64,000 nt of DNA from positions 1,488,001 through 1,552,000 of the forward strand of contig CBDFMN010000003.1 in assembly GCA_965249685.1 (NCBI GenBank). The letters run 5' to 3'. The notes beneath the pieces were generated by a model. It did no database searches, had not been told where the DNA came from, and saw only the letters and a program-made list of their open reading frames with translations. This document shows, piece after piece, positions 18,817 through 27,775 of this stretch (position 1 is the first letter of the stretch; each line of letters begins with the position of its first letter). The translations under genes and the position numbers were made by a program. Source of the stretch: RH-AL1 sp965249685 (GTDB lineage: Bacteria; Pseudomonadota; Alphaproteobacteria; Rhizobiales; Beijerinckiaceae).

Positions 18817-19155
18817 TTAACGCAGCATGACGCGCTGCGACCCACCGATGGCAGGCGACTGCTGTCGCGTCCGGCGGACCTCGTCCTGCCAATGCTCCAC
18901 CTCGTCCTGTGCGTGGCGGGCCTTGCGGCGGTGGACACCCTGGGTGAGCCACGTCGCGACACCGCCCAGCACGACGCCGACGATCAGGGTGAGGAACAGC
19001 ACGACGAAGAGCGGCGCGGTCAGGATCGCCCCGGCGGTGTCCGCTCCAGAAAACGGGTCGAAGGAGAGCGTCACTACCGCCCGGTTGGCGATGGCGAAGG
19101 CGAGGACGACCAACGCGATTGGCACGAGCACCAAGGCCCTGAGAAATCTCACCAT
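18817..19155 (-). CDS. LapA family (DUF1049) inner membrane protein
   Basis: The 112-residue protein has two hydrophobic helices: ALVLVPIALVVLAFAIANRA near residues 7-26 and LFVVLFLTLIVGVVLGGVAT around residues 49-68. A basic, coiled-coil-like cytoplasmic tail (HRRKARHAQDEVEHWQDEVR) follows. This is the LapA/DUF1049 layout. In E. coli the family works with LapB in control of lipopolysaccharide synthesis by LpxC turnover; whether that holds here is unknown. It is conserved between ihfB and trpF in Rhizobiales, and it sits 18 bases before trpF. Confidence 0.85.
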   Translation of the reverse strand: MVRFLRALVLVPIALVVLAFAIANRAVVTLSFDPFSGADTAGAILTAPLFVVLFLTLIVGVVLGGVATWLTQGVHRRKARHAQDEVEHWQDEVRRTRQQSPAIGGSQRVMLR

Positions 19156-19186
19156 GTCCGTCTCTCCTGCGCCGCGCTGCGGGGTC

Positions 19187-19477
19187 CTAGCTGAGGTAAC
19201 CTTCGTTCAGCCGCTCGCGCATCTCTTTGCCCGTCTTGAAAAACGGCACGGATTTCTCGTCGACTTCGACGTGCACGCCGGTGCGCGGGTTGCGCCCCAG
19301 CCGAGCGTCGCGGCGCTTGACGGAAAAGGCGCCGAAGCCGCGCAGTTCGACCCTGTCGCCGCGAGCGAGCGCGTTGGTGATCTCGTCCAGGATGGCGTTC
19401 ACGATCTTCTCGACATCCCGGAGATACAGGTGCGGGTTTCGATCGGCAATACGCTGGATCAATTCAGACTTGATCAT
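19187..19477 (-). CDS. ihfB: Integration host factor beta subunit
   Basis: DNA-bending HU/IHF family protein of 96 residues that pairs with IhfA. Features are MIKSELIQRIADRNPHLYLR, VELRGFGAFSVKRRDARLGR and NPRTGVHVEVDEKSVPFFK, where the NPRTG arm holds the intercalating Pro. The start at MIKSEL was chosen over a position five codons earlier. The upstream 130 bases are AT-rich (TTGATTTTTCAAACC on the minus strand), a plausible promoter. It comes between sppA and lapA, the usual alphaproteobacterial order. Confidence 0.95.
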   Translation of the reverse strand: MIKSELIQRIADRNPHLYLRDVEKIVNAILDEITNALARGDRVELRGFGAFSVKRRDARLGRNPRTGVHVEVDEKSVPFFKTGKEMRERLNEGYLS

Positions 19478-19616
19478 CGAGGCAATTCCCAAGACGGATA
19501 TCAGTTTTTACAAAGGTTTGAAAAATCAACACCGTTCTAGGGTAATCGCCGGCCATGCTTCCAGTCATTTTTTCGTGCCCGCAGAAGAGCTATGCCTTTC
19601 GTGGAGGTGCGGCGGT

Positions 19617-20570
19617 TTAGAGTCGCCACAGGGACTGAAGGCCATCGAAACCCGGAGTCTCCAGCAAACGGGAGCCACTCTCGAGCGCGTCGGCGAGGGC
19701 GGGCAATCCTAGAGCCTTCACCGTCGCGGACGCGAGGCTGAACAGCTTGATCCCACCGAAGCCCGTGGGGTTTGTCCAATCGCGGACGGGAAGACCTTTG
19801 GCAACGCCACGGTCGCTCTCGAGATAGGCGATGGCGGCGTCCTCCTCGCCTATCCCGTCGACAAGGTGGAGACCCAGGCCCTGGCGGCCTGTGAAGACGC
19901 GGCCGTCCGAGATCGCGGCGAGGTCCGCGTCGGACAAGCCACGGCGGTCTTTCACCAGAGCCTTGAACCACTCGTAGCTGTCGCTTACCAGCGCGGCGAT
20001 CGCCGCCCGCGCCTCTGGCGATGTCGGCTCGTAGCCGTTCGGCGCGGCTTTCAGCGGCGAGGACTTGATCGTCTCGACCTTGACTCCGATCTTATCGAGT
20101 ACGTTCGAGACGTTGGGAAATTGGAACAGCACGCCGATCGATCCGACGATCGAATTACCCTGCGCGACGATATGGTCGGCTCCCAGCGCGGCAATGTAGC
20201 CGCCCGATGCCGCGAGGCCCCGCACCACCGCCACAGTCGGCTTCTTTGCCGCCAGTTTGCGGATCGCCTGGTACAGACGCTCGGCGCCGGTCGTGGTCCC
20301 GCCGGGGCTCTCGATCGAGATGATCGCGGCGGACGCGTTGGAGACCTCGACGTCGTGGATCAGCTTGATCGTCTCGCGATCCCCCGTGATCAGGCCATCG
20401 ATCGAGAGCCGGGCGATGTGTGGGACGAGCGTGCCGCCGCCCTGCCCCGCCAGCCGCCAGCCCAGAGCGAGCACGACAACGGCCAGCGCGAGGAAGGTCG
20501 CGGCGCGCCAGAATGACAGCCGCCCTTGCAGTCGGCGACGATCGACCAGCTGGTCCGCAGACAATGACAT
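19617..20570 (-). CDS. sppA: Signal peptide peptidase SppA (S49 family, short form)
   Basis: Membrane-anchored serine protease that degrades cleaved signal peptides; 317 residues. One transmembrane helix (ATFLALAVVVLALGWRLAG, about residues 24-42) is followed by a periplasmic protease domain. Ser122 in RGLAASGGYIAALGADHIVA is the nucleophile and Lys174 (SSPLKAAPNGYEP) the general base; the 52-residue spacing matches the short SppA type. The start was placed at MSLSADQL; a long in-frame upstream extension is spurious. It lies upstream of ihfB on the same strand. Confidence 0.93.
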   Translation of the reverse strand: MSLSADQLVDRRRLQGRLSFWRAATFLALAVVVLALGWRLAGQGGGTLVPHIARLSIDGLITGDRETIKLIHDVEVSNASAAIISIESPGGTTTGAERLYQAIRKLAAKKPTVAVVRGLAASGGYIAALGADHIVAQGNSIVGSIGVLFQFPNVSNVLDKIGVKVETIKSSPLKAAPNGYEPTSPEARAAIAALVSDSYEWFKALVKDRRGLSDADLAAISDGRVFTGRQGLGLHLVDGIGEEDAAIAYLESDRGVAKGLPVRDWTNPTGFGGIKLFSLASATVKALGLPALADALESGSRLLETPGFDGLQSLWRL

Positions 20571-20771
20571 GCAAATCTTCCCGCTTGAGGCGCGGACCCT
20601 AGGTCGGGCGGGGATTCGGCGCAAGATCGGCGCAGTCGTGTCGGAGGCAGCCAGATGGCCGCCGGTCCAAGTGGATGTGAGAGCTCTAGCAACCAAAGCT
20701 TGGCAGGAGCATTCCGTCAGCGTGCCTCGAGTCGACCTGAACGTTCGGCGGGCCCTGTTGGACGACAATCC

Positions 20772-20984
20772 ATGCGCATCCTCAAGCTCACGACTATCGT
20801 TTCCCTCCTGGCACTGACGGCGAGCCCGACCTACGCCGCGATGCACCATGGCAAGATGCACCGTGGCAAGATGCATCACATGGGCCGCGGTGTGAACGGC
20901 CCGACGTCCACGCTGCCGAACAACGGCTCGCGTGGCAAGTCTACCAAGACGGGCGGCCCCGCCGGCGGCGCTTCGGTTCACTAA
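20772..20984 (+). CDS. Small exported His/Met-rich protein, unknown function
   Basis: The 70-residue product starts MRILKLTTIVSLLALTASPT with a clear signal peptide (probable cleavage after TYA). The mature peptide of about 47 residues contains MHHGKMHRGKMHHMGRG, a run of alternating His and Met, then a Ser/Thr/Gly-rich tail. A metal-binding (copper or nickel) role is suggested only by composition. A weak GGACGA lies upstream of the ATG. It is single, on the opposite strand to its neighbours sppA and the Hsp70-like gene, and I recognise no family. Confidence 0.6.
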   Translation: MRILKLTTIVSLLALTASPTYAAMHHGKMHRGKMHHMGRGVNGPTSTLPNNGSRGKSTKTGGPAGGASVH

Positions 20985-21029
20985 GCAGGCGCAAGCCCAG
21001 CATCGTCGGCCCAGGCCGGCGCGACGGCC

Positions 21030-22325
21030 TCAGCCGTGCCGGCCTGCCGGCGACCCGGCCTGGTCGGCCGCACGCAGCGCGAGGCCGGACGCCACAGATT
21101 GGAAGGCGTCGCCCTGGTGGATGCGCTCCGCGGAGAAGCGCCGGTCGAACAGGCGCCTGACCGCCGGCACGTAGGATGTCCCACCCGTGACGAAGACGGC
21201 GTCGATCGCCGAGGCGCTCAGGGCCGCCGCCTTCAGCGCCTCGTCCAAGGCCGCATCGATCCGCGCGAGGTCCGGGGCGATCCAATCCTCGAAGTCCGCG
21301 CGCACGATATCCGCCTCCATGGCGACACCTTCCCCGCTGAACTGAAAACGCGTGCGGTCGGCCGACGACAGCGCGGCCTTGGCCTCGCCCACCGCACGGT
21401 AGAGCGCAAACCCCATATCCATCTCGACCACGGCCGCCAAAGCTTCGAGGTCCTCCTCGCGGTCGCTTGCGGCGGCGAGCTTGCGAAGGTCGGCGAGAGT
21501 GTCACCACTCTTCAACCAGGAGAGTTGGTGCCATTGCGCGAAAGCGGCATGGTAGAACGCTGGGATCGGGAGGCGCTTTTCGAAGGAACGGTAGGTCGCG
21601 CCCTTGCCAAGGCGCGGCGCAACGACGTGGTCGACGATGCGGTAGTCGAACGAGTCGCCCGCGATGCCGACGCCGCTGTGGGCCAACGCCTGCGTCTCCA
21701 GCCGGCCGGCACTCCTTGAGAAACGCAGGACTGAGAAGTCGCTTGTGCCACCGCCGAAATCGGCGACGAGCACGGTCTCGTCGCGCGAAAGGCCGCGCGC
21801 GTACCAGTAGGCGGCGCCGAGCGGCTCGTAGGTGAGCTCGACGGCCGGGAGTCCGGCCTGAGCGTAGGCTGCCCGGAGGCGCGCGCAGGCCAGCGCCTCG
21901 TCCGCCCGGGCGCCGGCAAAGACGACGGGCCGGCCGCCGAGGACGACGCACTGCTCCGGTAGGCGGACCCCCTCGAGGAGGTGGCCGAGGAAGGTTGCGA
22001 CGAGGTCCTCGACGGTGAAGCGCCGGCCGTAGAGCCGCGTCTCCGCGAAGAGCGCGCTGGCGAGATGGGTCTTGAGCGACTGGATGAAGCGTTGCTCGCC
22101 GACCGGCGCCGCAGCGCGGGCGATCGCCTCGGGCCCGGCGACGTGCCGCACGACCCGCCCCTCGCGCCACACCGTCAGCGCCGTGCGAAACGTGGCGGTC
22201 GGCCCCTCCGCCGTCGGCCAAGCGAGGCTCTCGACGGTGCCGTCGGCCAGGGCGAGCGCGACGACGCTGTTTGTGGTGCCAAAATCGATGCCGACGCCGA
22301 CCGGCTCGCGCTGTGACCGCGTCAT
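21030..22325 (-). CDS. Hsp70 family protein (YegD-like)
   Basis: The 431-residue protein has the Hsp70/actin ATPase phosphate-1 motif GVGIDFGTTNSVVALAL near the start, the phosphate-2 motif VLVADFGGGTSDFSVLRF, and the adenosine motif AVFVTGGTSYVPAVRRLF. It has only the nucleotide-binding domain, without the substrate-binding domain and lid of DnaK, like E. coli YegD. Function is unknown; a specialised chaperone or assembly ATPase is likely. It follows rpsA on the minus strand, but the strong rpsA terminator separates them, so it probably has its own promoter. Confidence 0.88.
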   Translation of the reverse strand: MTRSQREPVGVGIDFGTTNSVVALALADGTVESLAWPTAEGPTATFRTALTVWREGRVVRHVAGPEAIARAAAPVGEQRFIQSLKTHLASALFAETRLYGRRFTVEDLVATFLGHLLEGVRLPEQCVVLGGRPVVFAGARADEALACARLRAAYAQAGLPAVELTYEPLGAAYWYARGLSRDETVLVADFGGGTSDFSVLRFSRSAGRLETQALAHSGVGIAGDSFDYRIVDHVVAPRLGKGATYRSFEKRLPIPAFYHAAFAQWHQLSWLKSGDTLADLRKLAAASDREEDLEALAAVVEMDMGFALYRAVGEAKAALSSADRTRFQFSGEGVAMEADIVRADFEDWIAPDLARIDAALDEALKAAALSASAIDAVFVTGGTSYVPAVRRLFDRRFSAERIHQGDAFQSVASGLALRAADQAGSPAGRHG

Positions 22326-22337
22326 AGGTTTTCCCGA

Positions 22338-22370
22338 CTAAAAACCCCGCGCGGATCGATCCGCGCGGGG
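22338..22370 (-). terminator. Intrinsic terminator of rpsA
   Basis: A perfect 26-bp palindrome lies at 22345-22370: CCCCGCGCGGATC followed by its exact reverse complement. Read on the minus strand it is followed at once by TTTTTAG. This is the strongest intrinsic terminator in the window and lies 39 bases past the rpsA stop codon. Confidence 0.9.
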
Positions 22371-22408
22371 CTGGGTCTTCGGTCCTCTCGAAGAGGTATG
22401 GTGGCAGC

Positions 22409-24157
22409 CTACTCGTCGTCGCCCTTCTTAGGGGCGTCGGCGGCGCGCGCCTTCAGGGCCGCGCCGAGGATGTCGCCGAGCGAGGCACCGGAATCGGCCG
22501 AGCCGTATTGCGCGATGGCTTCCTTCTCCTCGGCAAACTCGAGCGCCTTGATGGAGACGGAGACCTTGCGCGCGCGGCGGTCGAACTGGGTGATGCGGGC
22601 ATCCACCTTTTCGCCGACGGCGAAGCGCTCGGGCCGCTGATCCGCCCGGTCGCGCGCCAACTCGTTGCGCTTGATGAAGGCGACCATGTCGGAGCCGGCG
22701 ATCTTGACGTCGATGCCGCCTTCCTTGACGTCGACGACCTCACAGGTCACGACGCTGCCCTTCTTCATCCCGTCGCCCGTGCTGGCGTCCTCGCTGGCCT
22801 GCGGCGCGAACGCGTCGGCCCCGAGCTGCTTGATGCCGAGCGAGATGCGCTCCTTCTCGGTATCGACGTCGAGCACCTTGGCGCGCACGATGTCGCCCTT
22901 CTTGTAGTCCTCGATCGCCTGCTCGCCCGGCTTGTTCCAGTCGATATCGGAGAGGTGGACCATGCCGTCCACGTCGCCGTCGAGGCCGACGAACAGGCCG
23001 AACTCGGTCTTGTTCTTGACCTCGCCTTCGACATCGGAGCCGACGGGATAGCGCTCAGCGAAGCTCTCCCAGGGGTTGGCGAGCGTCTGCTTGAGGCCGA
23101 GCGAGATGCGGCGCTTCACCGAATCGACCTCGAGCACCTGAACGTCGACTTCCTGACTCGTCGCGACGATCTTGCCGGGATGCACGTTCTTCTTGGTCCA
23201 CGACATCTCGGAGACGTGGATCAGGCCCTCGATCCCGGCTTCGAGCTCCACGAAGGCGCCGTAATCGGTGATGTTGGTGACGCGTCCGCGATAGCGGGAA
23301 TTGATCGGGTACTTAGCCTCGATGCCCTGCCACGGATCGTCGAGCAACTGCTTCATGCCGAGCGAGATACGGTGCGTCTCGTGGTTGATCTTGATGATCT
23401 TGACCTTGACGGTCTGGCCGATCGTCAGCACCTCGGTCGGGTGGTTGACGCGCCGCCAGGCGATGTCGGTCACGTGCAGCAGGCCGTCGATGCCGCCGAG
23501 GTCGACGAAGGCGCCGTAATCGGTGATGTTCTTAACCGTGCCGTCGATCACCTGACCCTCTTCCAGGTTGGCAACGATCTCGTGGCGCTGCTCGGCGCGG
23601 CTCTCCTCAAGGACGGTCCGGCGCGACACGACGATGTTGCCGCGGCGTCGATCCATCTTGAGGATCTGGAAAGGCTGCGGCACCTGCATGAGGGGCGTGA
23701 CGTCGCGGATCGGGCGGATATCGACCTGGGAGCGCGGCAGGAAGGCCACGGCGCCGTCGAGGTCGACGGTGAAGCCGCCTTTGACTTGATTGAAGATGAC
23801 ACCCTCGACCTTTTCCTGGCGCTCGAATGCCTTCTCGAGCTTGACCCAGCTCTCTTCGCGGCGAGCCTTGTCGCGCGAGATCACGGCCTCGCCAAGCGCG
23901 TTCTCGATGCGCTCGAGGTACACTTCGACCTCGTCGCCGACGCTGATCGGGCCTTCGCGGCCGGGACCTTGGAATTCCTTGAGCGCAACGCGCCCTTCCG
24001 TCTTCAGGCCGATGTCGATGACCGCGACATCTTTCTCGATCCCGACGACGATGCCGCGGATCACCGAGCCTTCGAAGGCTTCGTTGGCGCCATAGCTCTC
24101 GTCGAGCAAGGAGGCGAAATCCTCACGCGAGGGCGTGTAGGTCGAAACGTCTGACAT
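22409..24157 (-). CDS. rpsA: 30S ribosomal protein S1
   Basis: RNA-binding protein that brings mRNA to the small ribosomal subunit; 582 residues with six S1 (OB-fold) repeats. Repeat signatures include GFTVDLDGAVAFLPRSQVDI, TDYGAFVDLGGIDGLLHVTD and TDYGAFVELEAGIEGLIHVS. The first two lack parts of the RNA-binding surface, as in other S1 proteins. AGGAGA precedes the ATG. The 180-base leader may hold autoregulatory structure but I could define none. In Rhizobiales rpsA is often followed closely by sppA or ihfB; here an Hsp70-like gene and a small exported protein intervene. Confidence 0.97.
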   Translation of the reverse strand: MSDVSTYTPSREDFASLLDESYGANEAFEGSVIRGIVVGIEKDVAVIDIGLKTEGRVALKEFQGPGREGPISVGDEVEVYLERIENALGEAVISRDKARREESWVKLEKAFERQEKVEGVIFNQVKGGFTVDLDGAVAFLPRSQVDIRPIRDVTPLMQVPQPFQILKMDRRRGNIVVSRRTVLEESRAEQRHEIVANLEEGQVIDGTVKNITDYGAFVDLGGIDGLLHVTDIAWRRVNHPTEVLTIGQTVKVKIIKINHETHRISLGMKQLLDDPWQGIEAKYPINSRYRGRVTNITDYGAFVELEAGIEGLIHVSEMSWTKKNVHPGKIVATSQEVDVQVLEVDSVKRRISLGLKQTLANPWESFAERYPVGSDVEGEVKNKTEFGLFVGLDGDVDGMVHLSDIDWNKPGEQAIEDYKKGDIVRAKVLDVDTEKERISLGIKQLGADAFAPQASEDASTGDGMKKGSVVTCEVVDVKEGGIDVKIAGSDMVAFIKRNELARDRADQRPERFAVGEKVDARITQFDRRARKVSVSIKALEFAEEKEAIAQYGSADSGASLGDILGAALKARAADAPKKGDDE

Positions 24158-24339
24158 TCATTCTCCTGACGAGCCCGAAAGGGCGGCACCGGCAGTTCGC
24201 GTTGTGGCGGCGCTTCGTCCCACCGGTGTCTGCCCTGAACAAGGGCGGAACCACCGCGTTGCCGCGGGCCGGCGCAAGGACGGCAGGAGGAAGCAGGTTG
24301 AGCGGCGTTCCTAGCAAAAGGCTGCGCGGCCGGCAAGAG

Positions 24340-25203
24340 TCACGCGGGCCGGCGCGTCGCCAGGAAGCAGGCGCAGGGCCCGTTGGCGTGGTCGGGCTCC
24401 AGCATGGCCTCCTCGACGGCGAAGCCCCAATGGTCAAGCCCACCGAGGATCGCGTCGCGGCTGATCCACACCGACTGCGCGGCAACCCCGCCGCAGAAGG
24501 CGGCCTTCGTCTGTGCACCGTCGTAGCTGCGCGCATGATAGGTGCAGGTGACGCCCTCCACCGTTCGTTCCGTCGTCTTGCCCGAGAAGGAAGAGAGGCG
24601 CAGGTCGCCAGCTGGCATGAAGGTCTCGTGCATGAAGTGCGTCCACAGGAAGATCTTGTCGGTGGAGCGGACCATGTCGAACAGCGCCTGAAGGGGATCG
24701 TTGAAGTGGTAGAGCACGCCGCTCGCCACCATCAGGTCGAAGCGCTGGTTCGCCCCGGAGAGCCACGCCTCGATTTCGCCGAGCAGCAGGTGCAGCCGCG
24801 CGAGGTCGAACAGTTCCTTGACGATCAGGGTCTTGGTGAAGTTGAGCGTGTTGGCCTCCACCGCCTGCACGCTCGCCGCCCCCGCCTGCAGCATCATGTA
24901 GCTGTGCCCCCCCTCGAAAGGCCCCAGCTCCGCGATGTCGAGTCCGGTCAGCGTCCCGCCGCAGCGCTCGATCAGCCAGGCGATGCGCGCATCGTGGAAC
25001 AGCGGGATGACGCCGCCCGAGGTGCAGGACGGGTCGGGGAAGCCGGAGATCCAGCGTCCCTTGAAAATGTCGGCGACGTTTTGCCGGGATGGTGCCGAAG
25101 CGACATATTGCTCGTTGACGACGGCCATGGCCGAAGCGGCCTTGGAACGGGCGAAGCCGCGCCAGCCCCACCGCGCGGGGACTTCACCTTCCGCCTTGCT
25201 CAT
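24340..25203 (-). CDS. Class I SAM-dependent methyltransferase (tRNA-mo5U-methyltransferase-like)
   Basis: The 287-residue protein has a Rossmann methyltransferase core: GLDIAELGPFEGGHSYMMLQ (SAM loop), AVEANTLNFTK (acidic residue for ribose) and FDLMVASGVLYHFNDPLQAL. The last block resembles DUF1698 and CmoB-like enzymes, but the rest does not, so the substrate is open; a small molecule or surface sugar is possible given rfbC next door. The start MSKAEGEV has GGCGGAG upstream. Further in-frame residues upstream are doubtful. It is divergent from rfbC. Confidence 0.75.
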   Translation of the reverse strand: MSKAEGEVPARWGWRGFARSKAASAMAVVNEQYVASAPSRQNVADIFKGRWISGFPDPSCTSGGVIPLFHDARIAWLIERCGGTLTGLDIAELGPFEGGHSYMMLQAGAASVQAVEANTLNFTKTLIVKELFDLARLHLLLGEIEAWLSGANQRFDLMVASGVLYHFNDPLQALFDMVRSTDKIFLWTHFMHETFMPAGDLRLSSFSGKTTERTVEGVTCTYHARSYDGAQTKAAFCGGVAAQSVWISRDAILGGLDHWGFAVEEAMLEPDHANGPCACFLATRRPA

Positions 25204-25396
25204 CGATCTCCGCCATCCCTCGCCCATGCAAACCCTCCGCCGGAGGTCGTCGGCTGTGTAGTCCAGAGGCGCACCGCCGGGTAGGTGAAATCGCGAGAGC
25301 GGCTGGACCGCCGCCCCTCGCCGCGTGCGTGTGCCTTGAAAAACAGGGGCGCGCCTGGCTATAGCGTGGGGTCTGACGGCGAAGAGGACGGCGACC

Positions 25397-25954
25397 TTGA
25401 CCATCGAGACCCTGGCGATCCCCGACGTAAAGCTCTTCACCCCGCGTCGGTTCGCCGACAGCCGCGGCTATTTTGTCGAGACCTACAACCGAAACGTCAT
25501 GGAGCAGGCCGGCATCCCCGCGACCTTCGTGCAGGACAACCAGTCGCTCTCGACGCGGCGCGGTACGATCCGCGGCCTGCATTTCCAGCTCGCGCCGGAA
25601 CCGCAGGCCAAGCTCGTCCGCGTCTTGTCGGGCGCCGTGTTCGACGTTGCCGTCGACCTGCGCGAGGGCAGTCCCAGCTACGGGCACTGGTGCGGTGCGA
25701 CGTTGACCGCCGAATTGGGCGAGCAGATCTTCATTCCCGTCGGTTTCGCCCACGGCTTCTGCACGCTCGTCGACGACACGACCGTCGCCTATAAAGTCGA
25801 CGGCTTCTACGCCCGCGAGTGTGAGGCGGGCCTGCGCTGGGATGATCCCGACCTCGCCATCACTTGGCCCGTAGACGCGACCGACGTGCACGTGTCCGAC
25901 AAGGACGCGGTGCTCCCTCACTTGCGCGAGGTCACGGGGACACTCCGCTTTTAG
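25397..25954 (+). CDS. rfbC: dTDP-4-dehydrorhamnose 3,5-epimerase
   Basis: Third enzyme of dTDP-L-rhamnose synthesis; 185 residues, cupin fold. Signatures are PRRFADSRGYFVETYNRN, VQDNQSLSTRRGTIRGLHFQ with the catalytic His, and IFIPVGFAHGFCTLVDDTT. The start is TTG (MTIETLAIPD). No rfbA, rfbB or rfbD genes are in the window, so the gene is separated from the rest of its pathway. Rhamnose would go to O-antigen or exopolysaccharide. Confidence 0.94.
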   Translation: MTIETLAIPDVKLFTPRRFADSRGYFVETYNRNVMEQAGIPATFVQDNQSLSTRRGTIRGLHFQLAPEPQAKLVRVLSGAVFDVAVDLREGSPSYGHWCGATLTAELGEQIFIPVGFAHGFCTLVDDTTVAYKVDGFYARECEAGLRWDDPDLAITWPVDATDVHVSDKDAVLPHLREVTGTLRF

Positions 25955-25999
25955 AACGCGCTACGGGCGATGCGCTCCGGTGAGATGCTACTCCGGTCG

Positions 26000-26398
26000 T
26001 CACGCGAAGCGTACCTGGCCGGGCATGACCGTCCAGATGCTGGTTTGCTCGATAGGCGTCAGGCACTCGCTGTTACGCACGGTCAGAGAGGCGCCCGGGC
26101 GCAGGGCGGCGGCGAGTTGCGTGATGTCATGGAGGCTGAAGAGGACGCCGTCGAGGTCGAGGTCGGCGCCGCTGAGGGCGCGCGCAAGCAGGTCGCGGGT
26201 CGTCGGTTCGGCGATTGCGGATTGACGGTCCACGTCGGCCAGCAGCCCCTGGAGGGTCCCGATCCATTCGGGCAGGCGAAGCCGCATCGATAGGGCGAGC
26301 GCGCCGCGCTCCTCCGCAGCCTGGGCAAGCGCCAGCATGGCCTTTGCCTCGCCGGCGAGGACCCGCAATCGCGTCACCAGGTCCGCTCCCTCTCCCAT
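26000..26398 (-). CDS. Hypothetical protein
   Basis: The 132-residue soluble protein begins MGEGADLVTRLRVLAGEAKA, with GAGGAGA seven bases upstream. It is mostly helical by composition and Ala/Leu-rich (MLALAQAAEERGALALSMRL), with no transmembrane helix, signal peptide or Cys motif. A distinctive C-terminal piece reads PGASLTVRNSECLTPIEQTS. I recognise no family. It is separated by 234 bases from the FliO-like gene upstream on the same strand, so a shared transcript is possible. Codon use looks like the neighbours. Confidence 0.6.
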   Translation of the reverse strand: MGEGADLVTRLRVLAGEAKAMLALAQAAEERGALALSMRLRLPEWIGTLQGLLADVDRQSAIAEPTTRDLLARALSGADLDLDGVLFSLHDITQLAAALRPGASLTVRNSECLTPIEQTSIWTVMPGQVRFA

Positions 26399-26632
26399 AG
26401 CCAGATCTCCTCGACGGCTGTGATCGGCTGTCCCAAGCCCGCTCGTCGCTTCGAACAGCAAGGCAAGCGGACGATCGGATCAAGGACGCCTGGATGCCGG
26501 AGATCGCCAGCGCCCGCAAGCCGATCACTCGCGCTCTTTTTTCTCCTGTTCCAGGATCGATCGGCCAAAATCGGCAAGCCTGGTGCGGCCGACCTGCCGC
26601 GCCTGAACTCCACGACGACGGCCGAAGATGGC

Positions 26633-27775
26633 TCAGCCTCGGCCGAGCAGCTTGGCCATCTCTTCCTCCAGCGACTCTAGGGTGTCCTTGGGACCGGACG
26701 CTTCCGCCGCGGGCGGCGAAACAACCGAGGCTTGGGGTGGCGAAGCCGGAAGGACTTGGAGCGGCGAGGCCGCGAGGACTTGAGACGGTGGTGCGGCGGG
26801 AGGTTGGTGAGGCGGCGGTGGGGCGACGGGGGCCTCGGCCGGAGGTGGGGCCGGAGATGGGGTTGGAGTCGAGGCGACAGACCCGCCCTGCGCTGGCCTC
26901 TGTAGCACTCTGGCCGGGCGCGGTGGCATCGGCCGCAGGAATGGCGGCGGCGCCGGCCGCGGGGGCTGGGCTGGCGGCGCTGTCAGTTCGGCCGGCGCGA
27001 GACGCTCAGCTTCGGGAGAAGCAACGCGCTCCGCTGCGGGCGGCAAGACGGGCGGCGCCGCCTCGGGCAGGTCGAGCGAAGGCGGCGCGGGTTCGGTGCG
27101 CATGGCCCGCTCCAAAGGTCGCATCGGCGGCCGATTGGCCACAGTGGGCGCCGGGCGGCGCGGCGGCAGCGGGAAGGTCGGCGCGCGCGGCGGCGGCGCA
27201 GGCGGCGCTTCCACGGCAGGTGCCGACTGAGCGGGCGGGCGCGGGCTGTCGAAAGGTAGGGCCGGTCGGTCGTGTTCCCCCAAGGTCGCGGCGACCGGAA
27301 CGGGCAACGGTGAGGGCAAAACCGGCACGCTCTCGACCGATGCGCTGGGCGGCTCAAACCCGCGCGGGAGGTCCTGACGCTCCGATGGCATGGGAGCGGG
27401 GATCCGCGCCTCGGGGAAGCCGATGCCGCTCGACAGGATCGGTGCCAGCCCTTCAAGCTTGTCGCGGCGAACCTCGCGCGCTTCGGAGCGGACGATCTCC
27501 GACTCGATCAGGACGTCATTGGGGCCACCGATCATGATCAGGTGTTCGGTATTGTCGCGCCGCACGATGATCAGCTGCCGCTGCCGGTCAAGGTCAAAGG
27601 CGTCGACGATGCCAAGCCGAGCCTGCCGCGCCCGGCTGCCCGGCATACGCAAGCGGCTGCCGAACACCATGCGGACGATAACCACCAGCAACAGCGCCGC
27701 GATGAGGAAGGCGATGACCGCCGCGCCCAGCATCAGGGGCTTGTTCTCATATACCCGTTCAACCAACGTCTGCAT
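26633..27775 (-). CDS. FliO-like membrane protein with long proline-rich C-terminal tail
   Basis: The 380-residue protein has one transmembrane helix near residues 14-38 (LMLGAAVIAFLIAALLLVVI) and a cytoplasmic FliO-like block, RLGIVDAFDLDRQRQLIIVR then NTEHLIMIGGPNDVLIESEI. FliO helps assemble the FliP-FliQ-FliR export gate of flagella. The remaining 250 residues are Pro/Ala-rich and probably disordered, ending in a short acidic helix (TLESLEEEMAKLLGRG). No other flagellar gene is visible. A FliO-like gene beside cckA is also known in other Rhizobiales, so a non-flagellar role is conceivable. Confidence 0.72.
   Translation of the reverse strand: MQTLVERVYENKPLMLGAAVIAFLIAALLLVVIVRMVFGSRLRMPGSRARQARLGIVDAFDLDRQRQLIIVRRDNTEHLIMIGGPNDVLIESEIVRSEAREVRRDKLEGLAPILSSGIGFPEARIPAPMPSERQDLPRGFEPPSASVESVPVLPSPLPVPVAATLGEHDRPALPFDSPRPPAQSAPAVEAPPAPPPRAPTFPLPPRRPAPTVANRPPMRPLERAMRTEPAPPSLDLPEAAPPVLPPAAERVASPEAERLAPAELTAPPAQPPRPAPPPFLRPMPPRPARVLQRPAQGGSVASTPTPSPAPPPAEAPVAPPPPHQPPAAPPSQVLAASPLQVLPASPPQASVVSPPAAEASGPKDTLESLEEEMAKLLGRG

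Noticed and set aside
22508..24154. Plus-strand open frame of 548 codons opposite rpsA
   Set aside because: Antisense shadow of the six S1 domains; biased composition and no recognisable motif.
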